From: Geosporobacter ferrireducens
GTDB lineage: Bacteria > Bacillota > Clostridia > Peptostreptococcales > Thermotaleaceae
Length of the DNA stretch: 64,000 nt
Assembly (NCBI RefSeq): GCF_001750685.1
Contig: NZ_CP017269.1
Coordinates: 5,435,416 to 5,499,415, forward strand
Reading direction: 5' to 3'
The first letter of the stretch is position 1, and the number at the start of each line of letters is the position of its first letter. Shown piece after piece: positions 27,825 to 36,979 of the stretch. The notes under the pieces were generated by a model. That model was given only the letters and a program-made list of their open reading frames with translations. It searched no databases and was not told where the DNA came from. A program made the translations under genes and the position numbers.

Positions 27825-27983
27825 ATGCTAGGGTCACTGTTTAGTAAAAAAAAGAAAAATATTGCTCCGGTAAAAAATACAAAAGAAGAAATAGCTGATA
27901 TTCAAGAGAAAAAAGATCATAAAATGTCAGAGTTGTCTGCCGAAGAAATTGCAAAAGCTATTCGGACTGCATTAAGCAAATAA
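27825..27983 (+). CDS. small lysine-rich hypothetical protein
   Basis: 52 residues, MLGSLFSKKKKNIAPVK then a charged helix ending in ELSAEEIAKAIRTALSK. GAAGGGGTG lies 9 bases before the ATG. No known domain is evident. The short hydrophobic N-terminus followed by lysines could touch the membrane. It lies between the divergent basic-protein gene and a tRNA gene. Confidence 0.6.
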   Translation: MLGSLFSKKKKNIAPVKNTKEEIADIQEKKDHKMSELSAEEIAKAIRTALSK

Positions 27984-27993
27984 TAAAATGATA

Positions 27994-28018
27994 AAAGGAT
28001 TGCCTATGGCAATCCTTT
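27994..28018. terminator. terminator between small ORF and tRNA-Val
   Basis: AAAGGATTGCC pairs perfectly with GGCAATCCTTT around TAT. Read leftward it is followed by TTATCATTTTATT and lies 3 bases past the tRNA 3' end, so it most likely terminates the tRNA transcript. It may also serve the small plus-strand gene. Confidence 0.8.
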
Positions 28019-28020
28019 AC

Positions 28021-28096
28021 TGGTGGGGGATATAGGACTCGAACCTACAACTTCCACCACGTCAAGGTGGCACTCTGCCAGTTGAGTTAATCTCCC
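28021..28096 (-). tRNA. tRNA-Val (anticodon GAC)
   Basis: 76 bases including an encoded CCA. The cloverleaf is complete: D stem ACTC/GAGT with GG in the loop; anticodon stem CCACC/GGTGG with loop TTGACGT (anticodon GAC, valine codons GUC/GUU); T arm with TTCGAGT. The discriminator base is A, as in valine tRNAs. The acceptor stem GGGAGAT/ATCCCCC has one A-C mismatch at the fourth pair, and the T stem ends in a G-T pair, so it is slightly atypical. Confidence 0.9.
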
Positions 28097-28190
28097 AAGT
28101 TATGAATATTACTGTTATTGGGTTGCTTTTATTTTCTAACGAAAGCTTAAAATTTATGCAACTTCTAACATAAAAAATTATACCATGTTT

Positions 28191-28313
28191 TTATATGTTA
28201 GTAAATATGTTTCTGATTTTCTCTGCAGCTTCCTTTTGCGTTGTAGGAAGTGCATGAGAATAAGTATCTAGCGTCATATTTATTTTAGAATGTCCTAGAT
28301 TATCTTTATAGGA
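28191..28313 (-). pseudogene. C-terminal fragment of a tyrosine recombinase (integrase)
   Basis: The last 40 or so residues (DNLGHSKINMTLDTYSHALP...) match the end of phage/ICE integrases: LGHS then the catalytic tyrosine in TYSH. Everything upstream, including the catalytic R-H-R residues, is missing; the frame before SYKDN is unrelated. It is 95 bases from tRNA-Val, a common integration target, so it marks an old, mostly lost insertion. Confidence 0.8.
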
Positions 28314-28338
28314 GTGCAGGGTAATAAAGATGTATAAC

Positions 28339-28698
28339 TCAATTCGAGAAAATAACAACTTCAAACCTATCTGTACCTGCAATAGGTTTAGCAACTACGA
28401 TTAAAATACGTGAATCCTTTGTTACAGTAATAGAAACAGGCTTATTACTATCTGTAGTGACCCAGCCTTCACTATGAAGTGTTCTTTCGTAGGAATCTAA
28501 AAATTCTTCAGCATTTATTTCCTCAACTATGAAAAATGTACGGTTTAAACCTTCAGGACTCTCTGCCTTTTGAAAGTCAGTTTGTTCCATGCCTTGTTCT
28601 ATTGGAATTTGTGGGGTATTGTTTTCAACTTCAGGCTTACAGGATAATATTGCAGTAGATAATGAAAGTAATAAAAATAGAGTTTTTAGTTTTTTCAT
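28339..28698 (-). CDS. putative small lipoprotein
   Basis: 119 residues. The N-terminus MKKLKTLFLLLSLSTAILSC is a lipoprotein-type signal with an acceptable lipobox before the cysteine. The rest is a soluble domain with no family I recognise (LDSYERTLHSEGW, SITVTKDSRILIVVAK). The ATG at 28696-28698 is chosen because the signal begins there; a GTG three codons upstream is possible. No strong ribosome binding site is visible. Confidence 0.55.
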   Translation of the reverse strand: MKKLKTLFLLLSLSTAILSCKPEVENNTPQIPIEQGMEQTDFQKAESPEGLNRTFFIVEEINAEEFLDSYERTLHSEGWVTTDSNKPVSITVTKDSRILIVVAKPIAGTDRFEVVIFSN

Positions 28699-28978
28699 CT
28701 GAATCACATCCCAGAATAATATAGTTATCTATATTATTGTTCAAAAGGATTAGGATGATACAGTCATCTACCAGACTTGCCCATCAAGGAATTAATAAAA
28801 AGGGTTGTTTGAAAATTAAAGAGAAGAAAGAAAACTCCTGAATTTATGTAGTTGAAACAAATAGTGCCATTCTTTGGCAATGAAATTGCATAGTTATTAG
28901 CGAGAGAAATATGTTTTATTTGCTTTAAAGAATCCTATAATATAATAGGAAAATTTTAAAAGAATTGGAGGAATTGTA

Positions 28979-29623
28979 ATGTTATTGACGGAAGAACGTG
29001 AATTGATCGTAGCATATGGTAAAAAATTAATTACCAGTGGATTAACAAAGGGAACGGGTGGAAATATCAGCATCTGTAATCGAAAGAAGAACCTAATGGC
29101 GATCAGCCCAAGTGGATTAGATTATTTTCTTACAAAGCCAGAAGATATTGTGATATTGGATCTAGAAGGGAATATTATAGAGGGATATAGGAAGCCTTCT
29201 AGTGAATTGGAGATGCACAGTATTTTCTATAGAAATAGATCCGATATTGATGCGGTGGTACATGCACATTCTACTTACAGCACAACTATCGCAAGCTTAA
29301 ATTGGGAGCTGCCAGCTGTACACTATCTGGTTGCTTTTGCGGGAAAAAATGTTCGATGTGCAGAGTATGCAACCTTTGGAACAAAAGAACTAGCTGAAAA
29401 TGCCTATAAAGGAATGGAAGATCGTTACGCTGTGCTGTTGGCGAATCACGGTTTGCTGGCTGGTGCTGCCAATTTGCATCAAGCATTTAATATCGCTGAA
29501 GAAATTGAGTTCTGTGCAGAAATATATTATCGCACAAAGAGTATTGGAGCCCCTGTAATTTTGTCGGAAGGTGAAATGGAACTAATGTTGGAGAAATTTA
29601 AAACCTATGGGCAAAAAAAATAA
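28979..29623 (+). CDS. class II aldolase, L-fuculose-phosphate-aldolase type
   Basis: 214 residues. It would split a sugar-1-phosphate or similar to DHAP and an aldehyde using zinc. All key residues of the FucA type are present: E76 in PSSELEMH, H95 and H97 in HAHS, and H156 in ANHG. GTGGNIS is the phosphate-binding loop. GGAGG precedes the ATG. It opens the carbohydrate island, and its substrate probably comes from the PTS/dehydrogenase or the FGGY kinase pathway downstream. Confidence 0.88.
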   Translation: MLLTEERELIVAYGKKLITSGLTKGTGGNISICNRKKNLMAISPSGLDYFLTKPEDIVILDLEGNIIEGYRKPSSELEMHSIFYRNRSDIDAVVHAHSTYSTTIASLNWELPAVHYLVAFAGKNVRCAEYATFGTKELAENAYKGMEDRYAVLLANHGLLAGAANLHQAFNIAEEIEFCAEIYYRTKSIGAPVILSEGEMELMLEKFKTYGQKK

Positions 29624-29742
29624 TTTATATGAATTTTTAAGAGCGCTATTGTACCAGTATGATATAAATAGCCAAAATTTACAAAAAATTGTATAATGAA
29701 TATAGCTGTTAATTAAAGAAAATTGATAGGAGGGTATCTGAA

Positions 29743-30390
29743 ATGAAGCTGTTTATTGATACTGCAAATGTGGAAGAGATTCGGAAGGCAAATGATATGG
29801 GGGTTATTTGTGGTGTAACAACAAATCCTTCTCTGATTGCCAAGGAAGGCAGGGACTTCAAAGAGGTTATTCAAGAGATTACCGCAATCGTAGATGGACC
29901 AATCAGTGCAGAAGTAATTAGCCTGAAAGCGGAAGAAATGGTAGTGGAAGCTATTCCTTTGGCACAAATGCACAAAAATATTGTTATCAAAATTCCTATG
30001 ACTGTAGAAGGGTTAAAGGCGGTGAAGATACTTACAGAGAAAGGGATTAAAACAAATGTTACACTGATTTTTTCAGCTCCACAGGCATTGTTGGCAGCCA
30101 GAGCAGGAGCCACTTACGTTAGTCCATTTTTAGGAAGAGTAGATGATATTGGGAATAGCAGCACTGTACTAATCGAAGAAATTGTAAAGATTTTTGCACT
30201 ACATAACATTAAGACAGAAATTATTGCAGCGAGTGTAAGAAATCCAATCCACATCGTACAGGCTGCAACTTTAGGAGCACATATTGCAACAGTACCTTAT
30301 AAAGTTATTGTGGATATGACAAAGCACCCGCTTACAGATATCGGTATTGATAAATTTTTAAAGGATTGGGAGACCGTTCCTAAGAAATAA
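29743..30390 (+). CDS. transaldolase-like / fructose-6-phosphate aldolase family enzyme
   Basis: 215 residues, the short TalC/FSA subfamily. The Schiff-base lysine is K83 in IKIPMT; D6 and VTTNPSLIAKEG are family landmarks. AGGAGGGT precedes the ATG. It may act as transaldolase or split fructose-6-phosphate to dihydroxyacetone and glyceraldehyde-3-phosphate. The residues that decide this cannot be judged reliably by eye. Confidence 0.88.
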   Translation: MKLFIDTANVEEIRKANDMGVICGVTTNPSLIAKEGRDFKEVIQEITAIVDGPISAEVISLKAEEMVVEAIPLAQMHKNIVIKIPMTVEGLKAVKILTEKGIKTNVTLIFSAPQALLAARAGATYVSPFLGRVDDIGNSSTVLIEEIVKIFALHNIKTEIIAASVRNPIHIVQAATLGAHIATVPYKVIVDMTKHPLTDIGIDKFLKDWETVPKK

Positions 30391-30450
30391 TAGATTTTCT
30401 GTTTTTGGTGAAACGGTCTCACTGATTGATGAGGGAGAAGGGGATCGGAA

Positions 30451-31512
30451 ATGGCAAAAGTAACAATCATAGGGGCAGGTGCCATGGGAAGTGCATTAAC
30501 TGTACCACTAACTGAGAATGGGCATCAAGTGAGACTATGGGGTACAGAATTGGATAGTGGTATTATTGAAAAATTAAGAAAAGGGTTGCCACATCCAAAG
30601 CATAAGCACCATTTACCGCCTCAAATTGAAACTTATCAAGCAGATGAGTTGTCAGAAGCAACAAAAGATGCAGAACTTGTGATCATGGCAATTACCTCAG
30701 ATGCATTGGGAATCATTTTCGAGAGAGTTGTACCCTATTTAAAAAAAGGGATGATCGTAGGGAGTGTTTCTAAAGGATTTGATTATAGCAAGAACGGACA
30801 AATTGTGATTCTCCCAGAAATATTAGAAGCACTATTGCCGAAAACACTGTGTCCGGATATTTCATTGATAGTAGTAGGGGGTCCTTGTAAGGCAGTTGAG
30901 GTGGTTTGGAGATCTCCTACAGCGGTGACCTATAGCAGTAAAAATATTGAAGCGGCAAAATTTATGCAAAGCTTGTTAATGACTGAAGTATATCGTGTTG
31001 AAGTTACAACAGATGTAATAGGAACAGAAGTATGTGCGGCTATGAAAAATGCCTATTCTGTAGGTTTAGGCTTAGCGGAAGGTTTTAAAACGAAACAAGG
31101 ATTCCTTCACAATAACACAAAGGCTGCACTTTTCGCCTTTGCGACAGCTGAAATGGGGATTTTAACAAAGGCAATGGGAGGCTCCTTAGAAAGCGTAATA
31201 GGATTGCCGGGAATTGGCGATTTAGAAGTAACTGGAGAAGCGGGAAGAAATAGAATGCTGGGAGAGGTTATCGGAGGCGGGTTGCCAGCAAGTAAAGCAA
31301 TCGAAAAAATGAAACAGGAAGGAATTACTGTGGAAGGATATCCTGCGATCAAATTTGGCTATTATTTAGCAAAACAACTGGAGCAAGATCAGAAACTATC
31401 CATAGACCAAATGCCTTTATTAGAAGGGCTATATAATATATTATATAATAATGCTCCTGCCTATCAAACAGTTATGAGACTTTTGCAAAACTGCACGGGA
31501 TACTATAAATAG
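30451..31512 (+). CDS. NAD(P)-dependent glycerol-3-phosphate dehydrogenase-like protein
   Basis: 353 residues. Rossmann motif GAGAMGSALTVPLTENGH, then a helical C-terminal domain with AAMKNAYSVGLGLAEG (substrate lysine) and LPGIGDLEVT. It resembles GpsA but differs in detail, for example VVGGPCKAVEV where GpsA has SGPSFA. In this catabolic neighbourhood it could reduce DHAP or act on another sugar phosphate. Start ATG follows AGAAGGGGAT. Confidence 0.82.
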   Translation: MAKVTIIGAGAMGSALTVPLTENGHQVRLWGTELDSGIIEKLRKGLPHPKHKHHLPPQIETYQADELSEATKDAELVIMAITSDALGIIFERVVPYLKKGMIVGSVSKGFDYSKNGQIVILPEILEALLPKTLCPDISLIVVGGPCKAVEVVWRSPTAVTYSSKNIEAAKFMQSLLMTEVYRVEVTTDVIGTEVCAAMKNAYSVGLGLAEGFKTKQGFLHNNTKAALFAFATAEMGILTKAMGGSLESVIGLPGIGDLEVTGEAGRNRMLGEVIGGGLPASKAIEKMKQEGITVEGYPAIKFGYYLAKQLEQDQKLSIDQMPLLEGLYNILYNNAPAYQTVMRLLQNCTGYYK

Positions 31513-31570
31513 ATTTTTAATCATCGGTTTATCAAATAGAATCATTAAATGTACATTGAGGTAATGAGCT

Positions 31571-31601
31571 AAAAGCCTGAGGGAAACCTTAGGCTTTTTT
31601 T
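31571..31601 (+). terminator. rho-independent terminator
   Basis: AAAAGCCTGAGG pairs with CCTTAGGCTTTT over a GAAA loop and is followed by T residues. It separates the aldolase/dehydrogenase genes from the first PTS operon. The 315 bases between it and the sigma-54 promoter hold no gene; activator sites are expected there, but I see no clear repeat. Confidence 0.85.
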
Positions 31602-31916
31602 AATTTCAGCAAAGTACGATGAGTACATGCAAATTTTAGTGCAAATAACTACAGATGGCATGATTTGTTTAAAAGGACTTTAGTGTAATTATTGAAATTA
31701 AGCGATTTCATAGGGTAGGCGTTGATGCTGGGACAAGTTGGAATGAAATATATTCTGAAAAATACGATGGTGGCATATTATGTTATAGAACTTTTGTTAC
31801 ATTTTAAGTAATTTACAAAGTATCAAAAATAAAACAAAAGAGTGTTTGAGGTTTTTAGCTATATACATCCGTTCTAGCAGAATAGGAAATATGTAATTAC
31901 AAAAAGTGCCGCTTGC

Positions 31917-31932
31917 TGGCACAGATATTGCT
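31917..31932 (+). promoter_or_regulatory. sigma-54 promoter of the first PTS operon
   Basis: TGGCAC-AGATA-TTGCT matches the sigma-54 consensus fully, with GG (31918-31919) and GC (31930-31931) at the required spacing. Transcription should start near 31943, about 13 bases before the regulator ATG, so the leader holds little more than the ribosome binding site. The regulator gene lies downstream of the very promoter type it should activate. Confidence 0.88.
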
Positions 31933-31955
31933 AATATAAAGGATAGGTGAAGTAG

Positions 31956-34889
31956 ATGAAAAGATTATTAGATTTAATTCAAACAGAGGATAAAAAGAAT
32001 CCGCTTACAGATGAAGAAATTGCAAAGGCATTAGGGATTAACAGAAGCGATGTAGTAAATTTAAGACATACGCTGAATATCGGAGATTCTCGAGAACGGA
32101 GAAAGGAGTTACTGGAAGAAGAAATTCGGAAGATTCTTGAGAGTGCACCGGATATATCTGAAAGAGGACTTACTGAGGAATTAAATACAATAGGTTTTAA
32201 ACTATCAAGAAATGTAGTGTCGAAGTTTCTAAAACTATCAAAGCGAAAAGAACAAGATTGTAATAATAAAGAATTGGTATTTCAGAAACAAAGTCGTGGA
32301 GCCTTTGACAAAATCATTGGTGCGGATGGCAGTCTAAAACCACAAATTGAATTAGCAAAAGCGGCTGTACTATATCCTGTTGATGGCTTGCATACATTGA
32401 TTTACGGTGGAACAGGCGTTGGGAAAAGTGAATTGGCGGAAAGTATGTATAAATTCGCAATAGAAGCAAATGTAAAACCGCAGGATGCACCATTTATCGT
32501 TTTTAACTGCGCTGATTATGCAGAAAATCCTCAATTATTATTGGCACAATTGTTTGGATATGCAAAGGGAGCCTATACTGGCGCAGAAACCAATAAAGAG
32601 GGGTTAGTAGAAAAAGCAAATAATGGGATCTTGTTTTTAGACGAGGTGCACAGGCTGCCCCCTGAGGGACAGGAAATCCTTTTTTTCCTAATTGATAAAG
32701 GAAAGTTCAGACGATTAGGGGAAACGAATATCATAAGAGAAGTAAAACTGATGATTATCGCTGCTACAACCGAAGATTTTGAGTCTTCTCTTTTGGCAAC
32801 ATTCAGACGTAGAATCCCAATGATGATTGAAATCCCTTCTTTATCCCAGAGACCTCTTGAAGAAAAATTTGAAATTGTAAGAAACTTTTTCAGACAAGAA
32901 GCAACTCGAATGAATGTAAGTATTAATATTAACTATGATGTAATTATAGCCCTATTGTTATATGAAACGAATGGAAATATAGGACAATTGCGCTCAGATA
33001 TACAAGTAGTTTGCGCCAGAGGTTTTTTGAATTATATGGTAAAGAAACAAAACAACATCAATATTGAAATTACTGATCTTCCTAGTCCTGTAGTAAAGGG
33101 TTTATTGAAAATCAACACAAATAGAAAGACAATAGAAAAAATAATTAACAGCAATTTAGAAATTTATCCTGAAGACGAAAGTATATTACAGAAAAGTGCA
33201 CTTGAAGCAGCTAAAGAATCCGGATATATTTTCCCGAAGGAAATCTACAAAGAGATCGAGGATAAGTACCAGAAGATGGAATTCCAAGGAGTCGATGCAG
33301 CAATTATCAACCGAATCTTAGCTGATGAGCTGGAAATGAAGATTAGACAGCTAATTAAACAATTTCAATATAATAAACATAATTTGATCAAAAAGGATTT
33401 AGAGAAAATTGTTGGAGAAAAAATCATATTAGCAGTTGAAGAAATGATGAAAAAAGCAATTAAAAATATACCAGATACCGATGAAAGCTTATTCTATTGC
33501 CTTGCAACACACTTATCTGCCGCCTATGAGCGAATTCTTCAAAATAAGTTTACTGGAAATCCGCAATTGAGCAGGATTTGCATGGAATATCCGGCTGAAT
33601 ACAAGATTGCAGAAGAGATGAGCAAGATAGCAAGCTATTATCTTGAAATCGATTTGCCTGAAGATGAAATTGCTTTTATTGCTATGTATTTAAAAACTTA
33701 TTCTACAAGAAACATATTAAATGAAAATCATGTAGCAGTTTTAGTATTATCTCACGGACATGTAGCAGAAGGAATGGTTTATGTAGCAAATAGGCTTTTG
33801 GGAGTAGAGCATGCACGCGCTATTGAGATGTCTTTAGACGAATCACCAAGTATTGTCTTAGAAAAAGCTATCGAATCAGTTACAATGATGGATCAGGGAA
33901 AAGGTGTATTGATTTTGGTGGATATGGGGTCGCTTTCTGGATTTGGGAATATCATTACAGAAAGAACTGGTATAAGGACGAGAACGATTACTCGTGTAGA
34001 TACAACAATGGTAATTGAAGCGGTGAGGAAAGCGTTAACTGCAGAATGTGAGCTTAATGATATTGCAGATTTTCTAGAAAATGAACGTTTTCTACCCAAA
34101 AATCAAACCCCACTGAAATCAGTTAAAAAGATTGTGAATGTAATTCTTAGTGTTTGTCTAACCGGAAAAGGTGCAGCAGAAATGTTAGGAAAGGTTATTA
34201 AAGAAAAAAATCGCATCAAGGAAAAGGTAGAAATTATCACGCTAGGTGCATTAACGGATGGCAACTTAGACGAAAGCATTCAAAGCATTTCCAGTAAAAA
34301 AAATATACTATCAATTGTAGGTACAATAGATCCAAAGGTTCCAGGTATTCCATATATTTCCGCCAAAGAAATTTTGAAAGGGGATGGCATTAATCGATTA
34401 CATAACCTAATAGATATTTTTGACAATCCTCCCGATAGGCTTAAAAAGGGAATTCAAGAATTATCTTTTCAACATCTATTCAATCCCGAATTAATGTATA
34501 TAAATGTAAGCGCGCGTAATAAGAATGAAGTTTTGAATAGAATGGCCAATAGAATGGTTGAGTATGGCCATGTAACAGAAAGATATGTTCTATCCATTCA
34601 TGAAAGAGAAATTATGATGCCTACAGTTTTTAAAAATATGGTAGCACTTCCACATGGTAGTCCTGAAGAAATCATTCAGCCTGCAATTTCAATTATGACA
34701 CTGGCTGCTCCAATTATTTGGGATGGTGAACATGCAGTTGATTGTGTTTTTATGCTTGGACTGAATCAGTATTACAAAAAAGAATTTAGAAAGTTATATA
34801 CAATTTTCAATAATGAAAGGGTTTTAAGCAAGATCAAGAAGTGTAAAACTGCTGACATGCTTATGGAGGTGTTACTGACAAATGGCTAA
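31956..34889 (+). CDS. sigma-54-dependent PTS-regulated activator (LevR type)
   Basis: 977 residues. N-terminal HTH (about 1-95); AAA+ sigma-54-interacting domain with Walker A GGTGVGKS (151-158), the contact loop as GAYTGA (205-210) and Walker B LFLDEVH; PRD domain (about 480-580, H519); mannose-type EIIA domain (about 590-715, LSHGHV with H600/H602); EIIB-like domain with C734; and a C-terminal type-2 EIIA domain with H900 (ALPHGS). Classical LevR instead ends in a second PRD. Phosphorylation by HPr and the EII proteins should set its activity. It overlaps the EIIA gene by 8 bases. Confidence 0.92.
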   Translation: MKRLLDLIQTEDKKNPLTDEEIAKALGINRSDVVNLRHTLNIGDSRERRKELLEEEIRKILESAPDISERGLTEELNTIGFKLSRNVVSKFLKLSKRKEQDCNNKELVFQKQSRGAFDKIIGADGSLKPQIELAKAAVLYPVDGLHTLIYGGTGVGKSELAESMYKFAIEANVKPQDAPFIVFNCADYAENPQLLLAQLFGYAKGAYTGAETNKEGLVEKANNGILFLDEVHRLPPEGQEILFFLIDKGKFRRLGETNIIREVKLMIIAATTEDFESSLLATFRRRIPMMIEIPSLSQRPLEEKFEIVRNFFRQEATRMNVSININYDVIIALLLYETNGNIGQLRSDIQVVCARGFLNYMVKKQNNINIEITDLPSPVVKGLLKINTNRKTIEKIINSNLEIYPEDESILQKSALEAAKESGYIFPKEIYKEIEDKYQKMEFQGVDAAIINRILADELEMKIRQLIKQFQYNKHNLIKKDLEKIVGEKIILAVEEMMKKAIKNIPDTDESLFYCLATHLSAAYERILQNKFTGNPQLSRICMEYPAEYKIAEEMSKIASYYLEIDLPEDEIAFIAMYLKTYSTRNILNENHVAVLVLSHGHVAEGMVYVANRLLGVEHARAIEMSLDESPSIVLEKAIESVTMMDQGKGVLILVDMGSLSGFGNIITERTGIRTRTITRVDTTMVIEAVRKALTAECELNDIADFLENERFLPKNQTPLKSVKKIVNVILSVCLTGKGAAEMLGKVIKEKNRIKEKVEIITLGALTDGNLDESIQSISSKKNILSIVGTIDPKVPGIPYISAKEILKGDGINRLHNLIDIFDNPPDRLKKGIQELSFQHLFNPELMYINVSARNKNEVLNRMANRMVEYGHVTERYVLSIHEREIMMPTVFKNMVALPHGSPEEIIQPAISIMTLAAPIIWDGEHAVDCVFMLGLNQYYKKEFRKLYTIFNNERVLSKIKKCKTADMLMEVLLTNG

Positions 34890-35346
34890 ATTTTCATTTG
34901 ATAAAAGAACAGTTAAAGCAAGGTTACAAGCCGGTTCTGATAAAGAGGTGTTGAGGCAGATGGCTACACTGCTTTACCAAGCGGGTTACGTGGAGGATAG
35001 TTTTATTGATGCAATCATACAAAGAGAAGATATCTTTCCTACAGGACTGCCTATAGAAAGCTATGGGGTTGCCATTCCGCATACAGACCCCCATCATGTA
35101 AACAAACCTATGATTGCTGTTGCTACACTGGAGAAACCTGTGAACTTTAGCGTCATGGGTAATCCTGAAGAAAAGACAGAAGTGGGAATTGTTTTCATGC
35201 TGGCAATGAAAAATAGCAGTAGTCAATTACAACTACTTTCAAATTTAATGAATGTCATACAAGACACAATGCTTTTAAAGAAAATCTATAAAACTAGAAA
35301 TGAAAAAGAACTTCTTGAGATATTAAATCATGTGGTTACTTTTTAA
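34882..35346 (+). CDS. PTS EIIA component, fructose/galactitol type
   Basis: 154 residues. The phosphorylated histidine is H67 in GVAIPHTDP. It accepts phosphate from HPr and passes it to EIIB. It overlaps the end of the regulator gene, so translation is coupled. Its fold is the same type as the last domain of that regulator. Confidence 0.9.
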   Translation: MAKFSFDKRTVKARLQAGSDKEVLRQMATLLYQAGYVEDSFIDAIIQREDIFPTGLPIESYGVAIPHTDPHHVNKPMIAVATLEKPVNFSVMGNPEEKTEVGIVFMLAMKNSSSQLQLLSNLMNVIQDTMLLKKIYKTRNEKELLEILNHVVTF

Positions 35347-35369
35347 ATGATAGAAAAGGAGGTGAGGAA

Positions 35370-35672
35370 ATGAGAAGGTATAAGGTTCTAACGGTATGTG
35401 GAACTGGTATTGCCACATCTACAGTAGCAGCTGAAAAAACAAAAGAAATGTTAAAAACACGGGGTTTGAATGTAGAGGTAGTAGAGGCGAAAGCTTCAGA
35501 AGTTGCATCAAAGGTTCAGGTTTTTAACCCTGATGTAATCATTCATACGACACCAGTAAGCGAAAGTGCAGCAGCTGGAATTAAGATGTTTAGAGGGCTC
35601 CAATTTCTTACTGGAATAGGTATGGATAAACTGGCTGATGAAATTGCTGGATATCTAAAAAGTCTAGAGTAG
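35370..35672 (+). CDS. PTS EIIB component, galactitol type
   Basis: 100 residues with the phospho-cysteine C10 in VCGTGIATST. It transfers phosphate from EIIA to the sugar carried by EIIC. AAAGGAGGTGAGG precedes the ATG. Confidence 0.92.
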   Translation: MRRYKVLTVCGTGIATSTVAAEKTKEMLKTRGLNVEVVEAKASEVASKVQVFNPDVIIHTTPVSESAAAGIKMFRGLQFLTGIGMDKLADEIAGYLKSLE

Positions 35673-35717
35673 GATTATGTTTGCATCTTAACATATAAAA
35701 GAAGAGGGGGACTATCA

Positions 35718-36968
35718 ATGAGAGTTATTCAATTTATTCTCGACTTAGGACCAACCGTTATGATGCCTGTTATTATTACACTTCTTGGACTGCTTTTTAG
35801 ACAAAAATTTGCCAAAGCTTTTAGAGCAGGTCTTACAATTGGTATTGGTTTTGCAGGGATTAACCTGGTCATCGGTTTGCTGGTAAACAATCTTTCTCCT
35901 GCAACGCAAGCAATGGTAAATAACTGGGGATTATCGCTTGATGTAATGGATGTAGGTTGGCCTATTTCTGCAGCGATAAGTTTTGGTACCACCATCGTAC
36001 CCGCGGTATTTATAATTGGCTTTGTCATTAACATCATTATGCTTGCAATGAACTGGACAAAAACTATGAACGTTGATCTTTGGAACTACTGGCACTTTAT
36101 TTTTACAGGGGCACTGGTTATGTTTGCAACTGACAGCCTTGCTTTAGGTTTGGTTGCCGCAGCACTAACGATTATCATCATATTGAAACTTGCAGACTGG
36201 ACTTCACCTTTAGTGCAAGATTTCTTTGGATTAGACGGGGTCTCTCTTCCCCATACGGAAACCGTTTCATGGGCACCCGTAGGTATTGCGATTAATAAAA
36301 TACTTGAGAAAATACCCGGAATTAATAAGATTGAATTAGATACAGATATGATTCAAAAACGATTTGGCATTTTCGGAGAGCCAATGTTGATGGGATTATT
36401 CCTTGGAGCAATTATTGGTGGTGTAGCTAGCTATGATCTAAGAGGCATTATTCAATTAGGGGTAAATATGGCAGCCGTTATGTTCTTGATGCCGAGAATG
36501 GTGCGCATCCTAATGGAAGGTTTGATTCCTCTTTCGGAAAGTGCCCGTGATTTTATTAGTAAAAAATTTCCGGGTAAGGAAGTATATATTGGATTGGATG
36601 CTGCAATTGCTATTGGTCATCCAGCTGTAATTTCTACAGGTTTGGTAATGATCCCAATTACACTTCTATTAGCTGCCGTTTTGCCTGGAAACAGATTGCT
36701 GCCATTTACAGATCTGGCAATTTTACCATTCTTTATGATCTGGGCGGTAGCTCCATCTAGAGGAAATGTTTTTAGAGGAATCATTACAGGAACAATTTTC
36801 ATGATCGGTATTTTATATATCGGTACTGCAATCTCAGGTGTGTCGACAGTAATGGCAAAGAGCGTAGGATTTGCATTCCCAGAAGGAACAGCAGAAATCT
36901 CTTCTCTCGATGGAGGCGCACACTTAGTGCCATATATTATTTATAAAGTAATAGAATTGATTTTTTAA
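35718..36968 (+). CDS. PTS EIIC component, galactitol type (GatC family)
   Basis: 416 residues with about ten transmembrane segments. It starts MRVIQFILDLGPTVMMPVII as GatC proteins do and contains the family stretches NLVIGLLVNNL, KRFGIFGEP and GLDAAIAIGHP. It is the membrane channel that takes up a polyol or sugar during phosphorylation. The substrate is unknown. AGAGGGGG precedes the ATG. Confidence 0.92.
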   Translation: MRVIQFILDLGPTVMMPVIITLLGLLFRQKFAKAFRAGLTIGIGFAGINLVIGLLVNNLSPATQAMVNNWGLSLDVMDVGWPISAAISFGTTIVPAVFIIGFVINIIMLAMNWTKTMNVDLWNYWHFIFTGALVMFATDSLALGLVAAALTIIIILKLADWTSPLVQDFFGLDGVSLPHTETVSWAPVGIAINKILEKIPGINKIELDTDMIQKRFGIFGEPMLMGLFLGAIIGGVASYDLRGIIQLGVNMAAVMFLMPRMVRILMEGLIPLSESARDFISKKFPGKEVYIGLDAAIAIGHPAVISTGLVMIPITLLLAAVLPGNRLLPFTDLAILPFFMIWAVAPSRGNVFRGIITGTIFMIGILYIGTAISGVSTVMAKSVGFAFPEGTAEISSLDGGAHLVPYIIYKVIELIF

Positions 36969-36979
36969 CCTAGAATGAT

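Noticed and set aside
30370..30420. Inverted repeat GAGACCGTT/AACGGTCTC across the end of the transaldolase-like gene as a terminator
   Set aside because: The stem is short, the loop is over 30 bases and no T run follows; the downstream gene is probably co-transcribed.
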